Shown here: in pieces, positions 8,586 to 16,513 of the stretch | Layout of the letters: each line of letters begins with the position of its first letter | Numbering within the stretch: the stretch's first letter is position 1 | NCBI RefSeq assembly: GCF_002884445.1 | Contig: NZ_KZ614144.1 | Coordinates: 3,330,094-3,394,093 of the forward strand | DNA length: 64,000 bases | Direction of reading: 5' to 3' | Origin: Paenibacillus castaneae | GTDB lineage: Bacteria > Bacillota > Bacilli > Paenibacillales > Paenibacillaceae | Made by a program: the position numbers and the translations under genes | Notes under the pieces: model-generated | What the model was told of the DNA's origin: nothing | Seen by the model: only the letters and a program-made list of their open reading frames with translations | The model's database searches: none

Positions 8586-9383
8586 TTAACCTGTTTTCGG
8601 ATTCACCAAGTCTCTACCATCGAAAGCCGAAAGAGACTTTAGACCAATTTTACTTAGATAAAGTAGTCGCAATTCCAGATCATTAATCAATTCGCAATAA
8701 GTATCTAGCACTTGCTTGTCGAGACCATTGCGTAATTTCTGGAGAAATAATAGTGATTCCGAAACCGGCATTCTCATCACATCTGAAAGGGAATTCCCCA
8801 TAACCAAGCGTTCTATTTCCAACAATCTTTCGGAACAATCTAGACACTTATCATGTCGGGAAAATAATTTTATCGCCTTAAGGTTTCCTTTACTAGTTGT
8901 TCCAGCGTCACGCATATATTTCAAATCGGATACGCACCCATGATAATAGTTTTTACGTACCTCTTTCTTGTGAACGTATGTTACAGGTCCCTTATCATAT
9001 CCATAGAGTAAAATATCGGTAAATTTCATATCCTGCTCAGCAAGTGGCCTTTCAAAGTCAATCCCGATCATTTTAGCCAATTCTTTAATCTTTGCAACAG
9101 GTCCGCAGTTAGTACCCGCCCATAGAAGCACAGCTCCTTTTTTAAGCGAGAGTTCAGTTGCGACCATACGACTTGGATCAATATCTCCAATGACAGTGCC
9201 CGTGCCGTTACATGTAGGGCATGTTGGAGTGCTTTCATGTAAAGACCAAGTGCCGTTTTTCTCTCTGGCCTCCCCAATATTCGCATACAATGACGAAAGA
9301 TGTTCTAACACTCCAGTAATTGTACTAACAAGGGACCCTTGTTTTTTGGCGTTAAACTTATTATGGGAAAGTCCAAATTCCAT
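8586..9383 (-). CDS. UvrA-like fragment protein lacking both ATPase motifs
   Basis: 265 residues matching an internal slice of the first half of UvrA-type excinuclease ATPases. NKFNAKKQGSLVSTITGVLE aligns with the stretch after Walker A that begins DQKTTSRNPRSTVGT in UvrA. CPTCNGTG and CLDCSERL match the zinc-finger cysteine pairs, and MGNSLSDVMRMPVSESLLFL matches the segment before the LSGGE signature. Walker A and the signature/Walker B are both absent and no continuation is visible on either side. A ribosome site (AAAGGGGG) and a promoter (9424-9452) precede it, so it may be expressed. It is either a truncated relic of a UvrA2/drug-resistance paralog or a stand-alone domain. First gene of the spacer-separated array. 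Confidence 0.7.
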   Translation of the reverse strand: MEFGLSHNKFNAKKQGSLVSTITGVLEHLSSLYANIGEAREKNGTWSLHESTPTCPTCNGTGTVIGDIDPSRMVATELSLKKGAVLLWAGTNCGPVAKIKELAKMIGIDFERPLAEQDMKFTDILLYGYDKGPVTYVHKKEVRKNYYHGCVSDLKYMRDAGTTSKGNLKAIKLFSRHDKCLDCSERLLEIERLVMGNSLSDVMRMPVSESLLFLQKLRNGLDKQVLDTYCELINDLELRLLYLSKIGLKSLSAFDGRDLVNPKTG

Positions 9384-9423
9384 TTTAAAAACCCCCTTTG
9401 GCTGTTTGGCTAATACCCCTTAA

Positions 9424-9452
9424 TTATACCGATTTCTGATCCTTTTTGTAAT
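9424..9452 (-). promoter_or_regulatory. SigA-type promoter for the UvrA-like fragment
   Basis: On the minus strand TTACAA (9447-9452) and TATAAT (9424-9429) are separated by exactly 17 bases, about 40 bases upstream of the gene start. Confidence 0.6.
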
Positions 9453-9465
9453 ATTTGCCTTAAAG

Positions 9466-9558
9466 ATGTCCTGCCCGTTACCTTAATAAACAAGGAGCAG
9501 CTGCCATGGCAAATCTGCTCCTTGTTTTGTTAAACTATTGTTCCCCGCTAGTTAAACA
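9466..9558. repeat. attC-like spacer S1
   Basis: Left simple site CCTGCCCGTTACCTTAATAA, a stem ACAAGGAGCAG/CTGCTCCTTGT, then GTTAAACTATTGTTCCCC and TAGTTAAAC. 57 bases of it (9483-9539) are identical to 27880-27936. A further box remnant (ACGTTAGTTAAAG) lies near 9611. Confidence 0.6.
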
Positions 9559-9645
9559 ATGTCCCAATCTCGGTTTGTTCTTTTACCTCATCTTTTAATA
9601 AACTAAAGCCTCACGTTAGTTAAAGAAAGATGACCTAAACACTTT

Positions 9646-9840
9646 TTATAAAAACTCAATTTCGTTATTTACACCTTTGTAATGCAGAAATATTTGAAAG
9701 TTGCGTTCTTTATTTATTTTTTCGAGTTCTTCCTTGGAGTAGTCCCTATATATTGTTTCAAACGAAAGAGTATATAAGTGTCCATAACCTGTGTCTATTA
9801 AATACAAGGATGGTATTGGTCCTAATTCATGGTATTTCAA
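9646..9840 (-). CDS. Small hypothetical protein (TTG start), coupled to upstream gene
   Basis: 64 residues: MKYHELGPIPSLYLIDTGYG at the start and a charged C-terminal half rich in Glu and Lys. The only plausible start is TTG at 9840, which overlaps the TGA of the preceding gene by 3 bases (TTGA), suggesting translational coupling. No known family recognised. The two small genes could also be the halves of one frameshifted membrane protein, but no clear junction homology supports that. Confidence 0.4.
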   Translation of the reverse strand: MKYHELGPIPSLYLIDTGYGHLYTLSFETIYRDYSKEELEKINKERNFQIFLHYKGVNNEIEFL

Positions 9841-10106
9841 CGAAAAATATTAATTAGTTTATTCAAAACGATGTATTCCAAGACAACTATCCCTATGCAG
9901 ATAAGTATATAAAACTGAAGTCTCGCTGTGTTAGTTCTGTCCCTCCAATATTCCCCTCTAAATAATGAAATTATGTTAGGAGTAAAAGTATGCCTAATAG
10001 ATTCGTTATAATCATTTTCATCTTCAAAAAAAATACGGAACAGAAATTTATATATTGGAATATTTAAGAACAGTAAAACAATGATCATAATCAGTTCATA
10101 ATTCAC
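9837..10106 (-). CDS. Small hypothetical membrane protein
   Basis: About 89 residues with two predicted membrane segments: a strong one at the N-terminus (IMIIVLLFLNIPIYKFLF) and one at the C-terminus (FYILICIGIVVLEYIVL). Between them is a charged loop. Start GTG at 10106 is preferred because GGAGG lies 8 bases upstream; an in-frame TTG at 10121 lies on top of that site. No family recognised. It lies between spacers S1 and S2 with the 9646-9840 gene, like a two-gene cassette. Confidence 0.5.
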   Translation of the reverse strand: MNYELIMIIVLLFLNIPIYKFLFRIFFEDENDYNESIRHTFTPNIISLFRGEYWRDRTNTARLQFYILICIGIVVLEYIVLNKLINIFR

Positions 10107-10162
10107 ACTGCATTCCTCCAATATTATCCTTATCCTTATTTTACGATATATAATTTTCTTTG

Positions 10163-10412
10163 AACATAACTATCCGTTAGCGTGGAAAAGACATCCAAAT
10201 TAATTCTAATTCGTATCATCTTTAGTATCATCTTTCCTGCAGTTAACGTAGCTTTGATGCTACATCAGGAATGAGATAAAGTTCATATCAAAATCGGGAA
10301 TCGCATAAAGATCTTGTCATCACGCTTTGACAACAACCTTTCCCCATAAAATAAAAGTGCCGCGATTTACGCGGCAATTGATGAGCTAGTGTTATTGTCA
10401 CCTGACTGTTAG
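10163..10412. repeat. Degenerate attC-like spacer S2 and hairpin
   Basis: The 390-bp gap 10107-10499 has no gene. It holds a compact site AACATAACTATCCGTTAGCG (10163-10182) and, 175 bases on, a stem TGCCGCG/CGCGGCA (10358-10376). GAGCTAGTGTTATTGTC and GACTGTTAGAG follow, in the order expected for the right half of a spacer. The intervening 170 bases show nothing I can name. Confidence 0.4.
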
Positions 10413-10499
10413 AGTGGCACGGAAGTTTCAGACAAACGAGTCATGATACTGATTCGATCCTACTTGAACGCAGATTAGGTTATCACTTTATTTATATCA

Positions 10500-11072
10500 T
10501 TATTTAAAGAGATATTTATAATATGCTGGGAATTCTCGTATTATTGAGTAAATATCTCTAAACTCAAAGATTTTGGCATGAGCTGAATACACTTCTTTAA
10601 AATCCATTTTTCTAAATGCTAATTTTGTCCTAGATACATGAAAATATTGAGTAATAACCATAACGGAGTCTAATTCTAATTCATCCATAATCTTGCTGGT
10701 ATTTTGGGCGGTCATATATGAATTGTACCCATTATTATCCTCTATAATTTTTTCTTCCGGTATCCCTTTATCTATTAAATAAGATTTCATAACCTTTGCC
10801 TCATCGAAACCTTCCTTACCAATACCACCACTTACAATGATAAAAGTAAAATAGCCCCCATCATAAAGTTCTACAGACGTATCTAATCTTGCTTGTAACC
10901 GCTCAGAAGGCTGTCCATTAACTTCTACTTTATTTCCTAATACTACAGCTACGTCAACAGGTCTCAATTCATCATTCAACCCATCTATTATCACGAAAGT
11001 AGTGTGAATGATAAACCAGATGAAAAGACTTGCTACAAATATTAAAAAACGTTTAATAAAAACAAAGTTCAA
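10500..11072 (-). CDS. YdcF/DUF218 family protein with N-terminal membrane anchor
   Basis: 190 residues. One N-terminal membrane segment (FLIFVASLFIWFIIHTTFVI) is followed by the DUF218 core: VAVVLGNKVE, then RLQARLDTSVELY, VSGGIG, EDNNGYNSYMTAQNTS and VITQYFHVSRTKLAFRK. DUF218 proteins (SanA, YdcF, ElyC) act at the cell envelope and are linked to peptidoglycan precursor handling or SAM binding; the exact role is unknown. The start is a TTG at 11072 with AGGTGAGAG upstream. Lies in the spacer-separated array, downstream of a degenerate spacer. Confidence 0.85.
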   Translation of the reverse strand: MNFVFIKRFLIFVASLFIWFIIHTTFVIIDGLNDELRPVDVAVVLGNKVEVNGQPSERLQARLDTSVELYDGGYFTFIIVSGGIGKEGFDEAKVMKSYLIDKGIPEEKIIEDNNGYNSYMTAQNTSKIMDELELDSVMVITQYFHVSRTKLAFRKMDFKEVYSAHAKIFEFRDIYSIIREFPAYYKYLFK

Positions 11073-11293
11073 TCTCTCACCTGCATTCTCTCATTTTTTA
11101 TCTATAATCCTTCCTAAATATTATCACACTTGGACGCATGAAACATTCCACGCAGTCGCTCCATTACTCACCTTTAAATTAGAATCTATTCGTTAAATCT
11201 ATCCGATATCCTTTAGTTCCTATGGCGTTGTTCTCTTGTTACAGTCCCTTTGTGTTTTTACTTACGGATGAGCAGATGTTCCTGGTTTAACTG

Positions 11294-11321
11294 GGGAATC
11301 AAATAAATTTATTTGATTCCC
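11294..11321. repeat. Perfect 28-bp loopless palindrome
   Basis: GGGAATCAAATAAA is followed directly by its reverse complement. The AT core would be the loop if extruded. It abuts the pckA remnant and lies 220 bases before the secreted-protein gene at 11541. Confidence 0.85.
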
Positions 11322-11324
11322 TCC

Positions 11325-11436
11325 GCCATGAGCTTGCGCTCGGACGTCGTTTTACCTGTGCCGGACAAGCCGAAATACAAAGCGACATCGCCTCTCCCCC
11401 TACATTTGCCGAGCAATGCATCGGTAAAACACCTTG
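11325..11436 (-). pseudogene. pckA: Remnant of PEP carboxykinase (ATP) gene
   Basis: On the minus strand one frame reads GVLPMHCSANVGGE and the next frame reads GDVALYFGLSGTGKTT. Joined, these are the nucleotide-binding core of ATP-dependent phosphoenolpyruvate carboxykinase, including its P-loop GLSGTGKT. A one-base shift falls inside the GGGGGAGAGG run, and after the P-loop the text departs (SERKLMAEG). Only about 37 codons survive, so this is a dead fragment, not a gene. The rest of the gap 11073-11540 shows the adjacent palindrome and nothing else recognisable. Confidence 0.75.
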
Positions 11437-11540
11437 AACAACTCCTTGTGGCGGAACGTCGTAAATAATCCTCTGTATATAATCGGAAATTTAAACCAAA
11501 ATAATACAGCTTAGTTTATTCCAAACGTACAGAGGAGCAG

Positions 11541-12197
11541 ATGAATATGAAAAACAAATGGTTGTTGTCATTGCTGTTAACCATGACGGTTATTTTAAGC
11601 ATGACGCCAGCAGTATCTGTGCAAGCAAAGGCAGGCGAGGAGAAGGATTTGACTTGCCTAAGTTCCAAAATGGTGCAGTTGAAAGTCGATATGCAGAAAG
11701 TTTGGATCGACCATACGATATGGACAAGAAGCTATATTGTCAGCGCCATATCTAATCGATACGACCAGAAGGACGTATTGGATCGGCTTTTGCGGAACCA
11801 GCAGGACATAGGCAATGTGATCAAACCTTATTATGGAGAAGCCGCCGGCAATAAGCTGGCTGAACTTCTTAGAGAGCATATTCTGATCGCAGGGAAAATT
11901 GTAATGGCTGCCAAAGCGGGAAATCAGGCGGATGTGAAAAAACTAGAGGCGGATTGGCATAGAAACGCCGACGATATCGCTAAATTTTTAAGCGCAGCGA
12001 ATCCGAACTGGCAGTTTAAAACGCTACAAGATATGTTGTATACACACCTTCAGTTGATTACGGAAATAGTCATTGATTGTATCAAAGGAGATTGGAAATC
12101 AGATATTGCAGCAACCGACAAAAATGAGATCCATATGATTCATTTTGCGGACATCCTAACAGAAGGCATTGTCAAACAGTTTCCTGATAAATTCTAA
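11541..12197 (+). CDS. Secreted helical protein of unknown function
   Basis: 218 residues with a clean Sec signal peptide (MKNKWLLSLLLTMTVILSMT, cleavage probably after VQAKA). The mature part is alpha-helical: KMVQLKVDMQKVWIDHTIWT, HILIAGKIVMAAKAGNQADV, EADWHRNADDIAKFLS, HLQLITEIVIDCIKGDW. The pattern of paired WxxH..W and GDW repeats resembles a family of exported Bacillales/Clostridia proteins with no established function. AGAGGAG precedes the ATG. It is on the plus strand inside a mostly minus-strand array and is bracketed by two perfect palindromes (11294 and 12261). Confidence 0.8.
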   Translation: MNMKNKWLLSLLLTMTVILSMTPAVSVQAKAGEEKDLTCLSSKMVQLKVDMQKVWIDHTIWTRSYIVSAISNRYDQKDVLDRLLRNQQDIGNVIKPYYGEAAGNKLAELLREHILIAGKIVMAAKAGNQADVKKLEADWHRNADDIAKFLSAANPNWQFKTLQDMLYTHLQLITEIVIDCIKGDWKSDIAATDKNEIHMIHFADILTEGIVKQFPDKF

Positions 12198-12260
12198 AGA
12201 AAAATTTTTGACATTTAAGGCATTAATAAATGCGCCATTTAGATGACACACCCCCCCCTG

Positions 12261-12300
12261 ACGTCAAATGCTCCCCAATTAATTGGGGAGCATTTGACGT
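12261..12300. repeat. Perfect 40-bp loopless palindrome
   Basis: ACGTCAAATGCTCCCCAATT is followed directly by its reverse complement, with no mismatch. A C8 run lies just before it. It can act as a terminator stem for the secreted-protein gene although no T-run follows. Confidence 0.9.
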
Positions 12301-12439
12301 TGTCCTTATGAAGAATCTAGCAGTAGCTTTATGAAATCATAAGATCAAAGAAGCCTGTGCTCCCTGCATAAAAACTTCCGGACACAGTTTATGTCATTCA
12401 ACTCCGTATGATTCATTTGTGGAGAAATGATATTTGTGT

Positions 12440-12465
12440 AATTTAACTATCGTATCCCGTTAGAA
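12440..12465. repeat. attC-like half-site overlapping kinase gene 3' end
   Basis: Reads ATTTAACTATCG-TATCCC-GTTAG on the plus strand, the L/R box pair of the array consensus. The kinase reading frame runs through it and takes its TAA from the box. No GC-rich stem-loop is evident on the left side. Confidence 0.6.
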
Positions 12466-13558
12466 AAGCCGGCTCGAACCCAATTTTTGTACAGACCCGT
12501 TCAATCTCCTCGAATGGAAAAGCGGTAGTTCTGCTCGTCGAAACGAGATTAGTGTAGAAATCATTCATCAATACGGCTATCGGTGCGTACCGCATTATAA
12601 TTTTCGTTGCTGAATCCATCAGCTCTGGAGACTCGTCACGCTCAGCACAACGGCGTATGAAGTCTATTCGTTCTGCTCGGTTTACCGTACCAACCAATGC
12701 CGTTACAAGCCAGTTCACTAACGCTGTTACCACATAACAGCCATCATGAGTCTTGTTCACTTCAAGAAAATCCAATTCGGAATCGGACAGTTCAAACCGT
12801 GAAGACGTTGCAAGACCAAAGTCCGAAATATAAACACGGATTCCATCGGTTAAAACATTCTTAAAGTGAAGATCGAAATGTTGTAACCCGTTGACATTCA
12901 TAAAGGAGACTGCGGATCGGAGATTGAAATCCACCATGGTTAGTGCTGAAGCAGTTTCATTCTCACCAATAGCAACCTGTTCGGAAAGCCAGTCGTGCAG
13001 GTTGTAGGGAACGTACTCACAGAACAATACAACACTGTACACGGATTGTTCAAGTGCCTCAATACGATCACGCATATTTGGAGAACCCCAAAACTCAACC
13101 ATACCGGAAACATCGCTCAGTTCATCAGAGATTGGAGTACGTCGTTCTGGACTTTTTAACACCCGCCAGTGGTACATCAACGGAAAACTCTCACACTGTT
13201 TTGCCAGCACCCAGTTGGTGGTCATGGTGTGAGCGGCGACCTCACGCCACACGCCAAAACCTGGTGAACCTATACCAAAGTGGCAAAATGGAGGAAGTTT
13301 AAACACGTTTTTCGTGGACATGGCATTTTCAGCACGCATTTCTTTTTCCGTAAGAGGTATTATTTTCATGAAGATGGGCGTTTTCTCAAGCTGCATCAAA
13401 GCCGTTGTACCACCAATGCCAGTACTAAGACTTGTAGCATCTTTTACTCGTTTTCGTAGCTGTTCATCGCTGAGCAATGTTAAGGCAGTTGACACGGCGG
13501 CATAGCGGGCAAGTCGATTGTCATGAGACACATAAAAGTCTTTCGGTGATGATTTCAT
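12443..13558 (-). CDS. Protein kinase-like (Hanks-fold) protein
   Basis: 371 residues, cytosolic. Kinase elements in order: glycine loop STGIGGTTA (about 45-53), Lys in IFMKIIP (about 62-68), catalytic loop QHFDLHFKNVL with the HxDxxxxN pattern (near 225-235), and DFG in YISDFGLATS. The length is that of a kinase domain plus a short tail, without transmembrane or sensor domain. A start at 13558 is supported by AAAGGAG. The last six residues (LTGYDS) are encoded by the spacer half-site at 12440-12465, as if the gene's own stop had been lost or trimmed on insertion. Substrate unknown; possible antibiotic or self-defence kinase. Confidence 0.82.
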   Translation of the reverse strand: MKSSPKDFYVSHDNRLARYAAVSTALTLLSDEQLRKRVKDATSLSTGIGGTTALMQLEKTPIFMKIIPLTEKEMRAENAMSTKNVFKLPPFCHFGIGSPGFGVWREVAAHTMTTNWVLAKQCESFPLMYHWRVLKSPERRTPISDELSDVSGMVEFWGSPNMRDRIEALEQSVYSVVLFCEYVPYNLHDWLSEQVAIGENETASALTMVDFNLRSAVSFMNVNGLQHFDLHFKNVLTDGIRVYISDFGLATSSRFELSDSELDFLEVNKTHDGCYVVTALVNWLVTALVGTVNRAERIDFIRRCAERDESPELMDSATKIIMRYAPIAVLMNDFYTNLVSTSRTTAFPFEEIERVCTKIGFEPAFLTGYDS

Positions 13559-13841
13559 AAAAGATAATCTCCTTTCACTCTGATGTCCTAAACCGAGTTA
13601 AATTATAAGGCTAACAAAAGTAATATAATTGTCCTCATAAAAAAACTCCCTAACCAAATGGTTTCTTAAAGTAAGATACGCTCTAGAATAATCCCTATTT
13701 TACTTTACCATTTACGACAATTGGTCTTATAGTATAATTAGTAAATTATTGTAGGATTATGAAAGTACACAACTAAATGAGAAAGGATTAATTTACTTGG
13801 ATCCAAAGGGTTATTTGTATTCAGCTGAAATATGGTAGGTC

Positions 13842-14186
13842 ATGGAGTATATGATAAAATATGAGATAATAAATTCCAAGCTGTCACAACCAAAATCACT
13901 TGATGCCGACATTATCATACAGGAAATAGAGGAAATCATAAATACATATGGGTTAAACATAACGCAAAAAACAACCCTTTCAACGATGAAAGGGTCTATA
14001 CATTACCACCTTAAACAAGGAAAAGAAGCAGGCGTTTTAGAGTTAACATACTGGCCTTCTAAAAACCGATTATGGACAGAGATACACGATAATAGGCTAG
14101 CAGACTGGAACAAAGATATTATTTTTCCATTTACACAAGCATTAGCAAATTGCTTTTGTGGCGAATTAAGATATGAAAATGAATAG
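13842..14186 (+). CDS. Small hypothetical protein
   Basis: 114 residues, no signal peptide. Predicted mixed alpha/beta: helical N-terminus (DADIIIQEIEEIINTYG), then strands (GSIHYHLKQ, GVLELTYWPSKNRLWTEIHD), then a C-terminal helix. No family recognised; the layout recalls small single-domain accessory proteins. The ribosome site is weak at 13842; a second ATG at 13851 sits behind GGAG with short spacing. It ends just before a good terminator, which supports it being a real gene. Confidence 0.6.
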   Translation: MEYMIKYEIINSKLSQPKSLDADIIIQEIEEIINTYGLNITQKTTLSTMKGSIHYHLKQGKEAGVLELTYWPSKNRLWTEIHDNRLADWNKDIIFPFTQALANCFCGELRYENE

Positions 14187-14200
14187 TAACAATTCCAAAG

Positions 14201-14230
14201 AACCATTCCATTGTTAGGAATGGTTTTTTC
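14201..14230 (+). terminator. Terminator after small hypothetical gene
   Basis: Stem AACCATTCC/GGAATGGTT (14201-14209, 14217-14225) with a 7-base loop, then TTTTTCT. Confidence 0.85.
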
Positions 14231-14340
14231 TCTATACACTAATGTAGACTTTTTAGTATCACCACCAAATACTTGTTATCAATACGGTTCTCCGCATTGT
14301 ATGTAACGGATGTTTTTAAAAGCTACAAGTAGAGTACATC

Positions 14341-14421
14341 TTAACCCAATCAACACTTTCTATAACAAAAGGCTGCCGTAGCAGCCTTTCAAAGTTTGAG
14401 CTATTGATCCCTTTTCGTTTA
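14341..14421. repeat. Degenerate attC-like spacer with stem-loop
   Basis: TTAACCCAATCAAC, then stem AAAGGCTGC/GCAGCCTTT (14368-14376, 14381-14389), then GTTTGAGCTATTGATCCC and TTTTCGTTTAC. The order and spacing follow the array consensus with substitutions, and the stop codon of the DUF4037 gene falls in the last box. The stem can also terminate transcription. Confidence 0.5.
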
Positions 14422-15480
14422 CAAACTGGGTTTAAATAGATTTTTCAAATCTTTTCTTATACATTCTTCTTCTCCCTCAGACCACTTATTCATTTTTCTG
14501 AAATCCGTGTTGTCTGTAATCTGGTCTATGTTTCCAATCAAACGTTTTTGGGATAACTGTTTAATGTCTATATCCTCAATTTGATTTACAATGAGGCTAG
14601 CTATTTCTCCACCGTTCATTACTTTAAAGGGACGATCAAAAAAGGTTGAAACGTCATCAGGAATCTTTTCAGTGAGCCCTAATCCGTTGTGCATACTTGA
14701 TAGATGTTTGTAAGCATTATTCAAAGCATGCTCGCGTTCTCTCCATGTAACTGCCGTTTGAGCAGTCCAAAGATGAGTCATTATTTGATCAGAACATTTC
14801 AAACGTTTAAATGCAGTACCAAACCATTTTGGATAAGGTGCATATTGACGCTCCATGAGAAAGCAGAGATTGATGATATCGCGGACTAGGCGTGAAGCGA
14901 TAATAGCTGATCCAAGCTCATCGCCTATAAAACCCGAACGAAGCATAAGATGTTCTTCTTGACCGATTCGTTGCCAACTTGACGCCATTAAATACAACCA
15001 TATATCGTGAGGGTAATATTCGAATTGTTTGCGTAATGTGGAAAGCTGGCCGTTATCATCCCTATAAACTTCTCCCTGTGTTATTTCGAGAAGTGACTGC
15101 GAAGGAAATGTTAGCCAATCTACTAATTCTAATCGTTCATCTTTATTAACACCCAAGTGACTTTCGATGAACCTCGGAACCGTTGTAATTACGCTCTTCC
15201 TTATATCTACGAGGAAACCATAGAACTGTTTCGGAGCTTGCTTGTGCAGAGTTGATTGTATTTGTTCTGAATACCCGCTATCTAGTTGGTTTAGAAAAAG
15301 ATATACCCGGGGCACCCAATCGTGATCAGTCGACATTTCTGTATCATATCCGAGGACTTCGCTGCCAGGACCCATTAGAGCTGATGAATATGACAAAAAA
15401 GAGTAATTGCCCGCCATTACAGGTTCAACGAATTCCAAATGAAATCGATGGCATAATTCTATTCCCTTAATAAAAGACAT
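14419..15480 (-). CDS. DUF4037 domain nucleotidyltransferase-like protein
   Basis: About 353 residues. The N-terminal third has a nucleotidyltransferase-fold signature: SSALMGPGSEVLGYDTEMST followed by DHDW, i.e. a G-S motif and a downstream acidic pair as in DUF4037 proteins. The remainder is helical (WLYLMASSWQRIGQEEHLML). Such proteins are predicted nucleotidyltransferases resembling aminoglycoside-modifying or toxin-type enzymes, without proven substrate. Start at 15480 (MSFIKG) is chosen for the GGAGG 9 bases upstream; three further in-frame starts lie up to 15504. Its stop lies inside a degenerate spacer, as elsewhere in the array. Confidence 0.75.
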   Translation of the reverse strand: MSFIKGIELCHRFHLEFVEPVMAGNYSFLSYSSALMGPGSEVLGYDTEMSTDHDWVPRVYLFLNQLDSGYSEQIQSTLHKQAPKQFYGFLVDIRKSVITTVPRFIESHLGVNKDERLELVDWLTFPSQSLLEITQGEVYRDDNGQLSTLRKQFEYYPHDIWLYLMASSWQRIGQEEHLMLRSGFIGDELGSAIIASRLVRDIINLCFLMERQYAPYPKWFGTAFKRLKCSDQIMTHLWTAQTAVTWREREHALNNAYKHLSSMHNGLGLTEKIPDDVSTFFDRPFKVMNGGEIASLIVNQIEDIDIKQLSQKRLIGNIDQITDNTDFRKMNKWSEGEEECIRKDLKNLFKPSL

Positions 15481-15574
15481 TCCCCATTCCTCCATGCCCA
15501 TCAAACACAGCTAATTCACTCCTCATTATTTCAACATAAGCTAAACGCAATGTATAGTTAAAAATCATTTTTAT

Positions 15575-15597
15575 TGAACTAACCTGTCCGTTTCTAT
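15575..15597. repeat. attC-like half-site after ddl
   Basis: TTGAACTAACCTGTCCGTTTCT matches the L/R box pair with the central CTGYCC spacer. No stem-loop on the right; ddl ends 11 bases away. Confidence 0.5.
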
Positions 15598-15607
15598 GGC
15601 CTTTGAT

Positions 15608-16513
15608 TTATCTCTTTCTTTCATTAAGTGAGTATTCAATTATAGAATCCAACAGTTGACTGAATGAAATCCCCGCAGCTTTCGCACTTTTAGGAAGAAG
15701 GCTATTTTTCGTCAAGCCAGGTAGTGTATTCACTTCCATGACATAAGGAATTCCATCTTTAAGAATCATATCGATTCGGGCGTAAATGCTGCATTTCAAT
15801 GTTTTATAACAACCTAGTGCAGAATCACGGACTCGCTCAAAAATATCGGTTGGCAATTGGATCACTTGTTCATCAGCACCGCCGTCGTCATACTTGGAAG
15901 AGTAATCAAAAAATTCGGATTGAGACCGTATAGTGATGATGGGAAGAAGTTTTCCGTTTAAAATGGAGCAGGTTATCTCTTCACCTCTAATATATTGCTC
16001 GATCAACACTTCATCATCCCATTGAAAAGTTTCATGTAACACAGGTATTAACGTTTCTTTGTTTTTTATTATTTGGATTCCTATACTCGAACCACCTGAA
16101 TTTGGCTTCACAATAACCGGATATCCCAGTCGTTCGACCTCTTCCATACATAATTCATCTGCACTACTTAGATGAATCCAATCAGGAGTATCGATGCCTT
16201 CATTACGAAATAGTTTTTTGGAAATATTCTTATCCATGCTCAAACTGCTCGATAAAACGCCGCACCCGGTATAAGGAACGCCAACTGTTTCAAGTGCTCC
16301 TTGAATCGTTCCATCTTCACCATACTTTCCATGAAGCGCAAGCAGTGCCACATCCATATTTTTCACTTTTTCAACGAGTTCGTCCTTACTATTGATTTCA
16401 ATCGGATACAACTCATATTTTTCTCTATCCAAATTAGCAATCATTTCTTTACCAGTCATAAGGGATACCTCTCTTTCTGATGAAATACCCCCCATAATTA
16501 CACCAACTTTCAT
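15608..16513 (-). CDS. ddl: D-alanine--D-alanine ligase
   Basis: 301-residue ATP-grasp ligase joining two D-alanines for peptidoglycan. Diagnostic segments: MGGISSEREVSLMTG (3-21 region), GCGVLSSSLSMDKN, YPVIVKPNSGGSSIGI (ATP grasp), and EVNTLPGLTKNSLLPKSA (metal and second D-Ala site). It overlaps the upstream MocR-type regulator by 4 bases (ATGA), so it is translated with it. The pairing matches the DdlR-Ddl arrangement known from Brevibacillus. Its place inside the spacer array, with a half-site just after its stop, suggests an accessory copy, possibly protective against D-cycloserine or cell-wall drugs; that role is inference. Confidence 0.92.
   Translation of the reverse strand: MKVGVIMGGISSEREVSLMTGKEMIANLDREKYELYPIEINSKDELVEKVKNMDVALLALHGKYGEDGTIQGALETVGVPYTGCGVLSSSLSMDKNISKKLFRNEGIDTPDWIHLSSADELCMEEVERLGYPVIVKPNSGGSSIGIQIIKNKETLIPVLHETFQWDDEVLIEQYIRGEEITCSILNGKLLPIITIRSQSEFFDYSSKYDDGGADEQVIQLPTDIFERVRDSALGCYKTLKCSIYARIDMILKDGIPYVMEVNTLPGLTKNSLLPKSAKAAGISFSQLLDSIIEYSLNERKR

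Noticed and set aside
9646..10106. A single frameshifted membrane protein
   Set aside because: The TTGA overlap and separate signals fit translational coupling, and no homology spans the junction; left as two small genes with low confidence.
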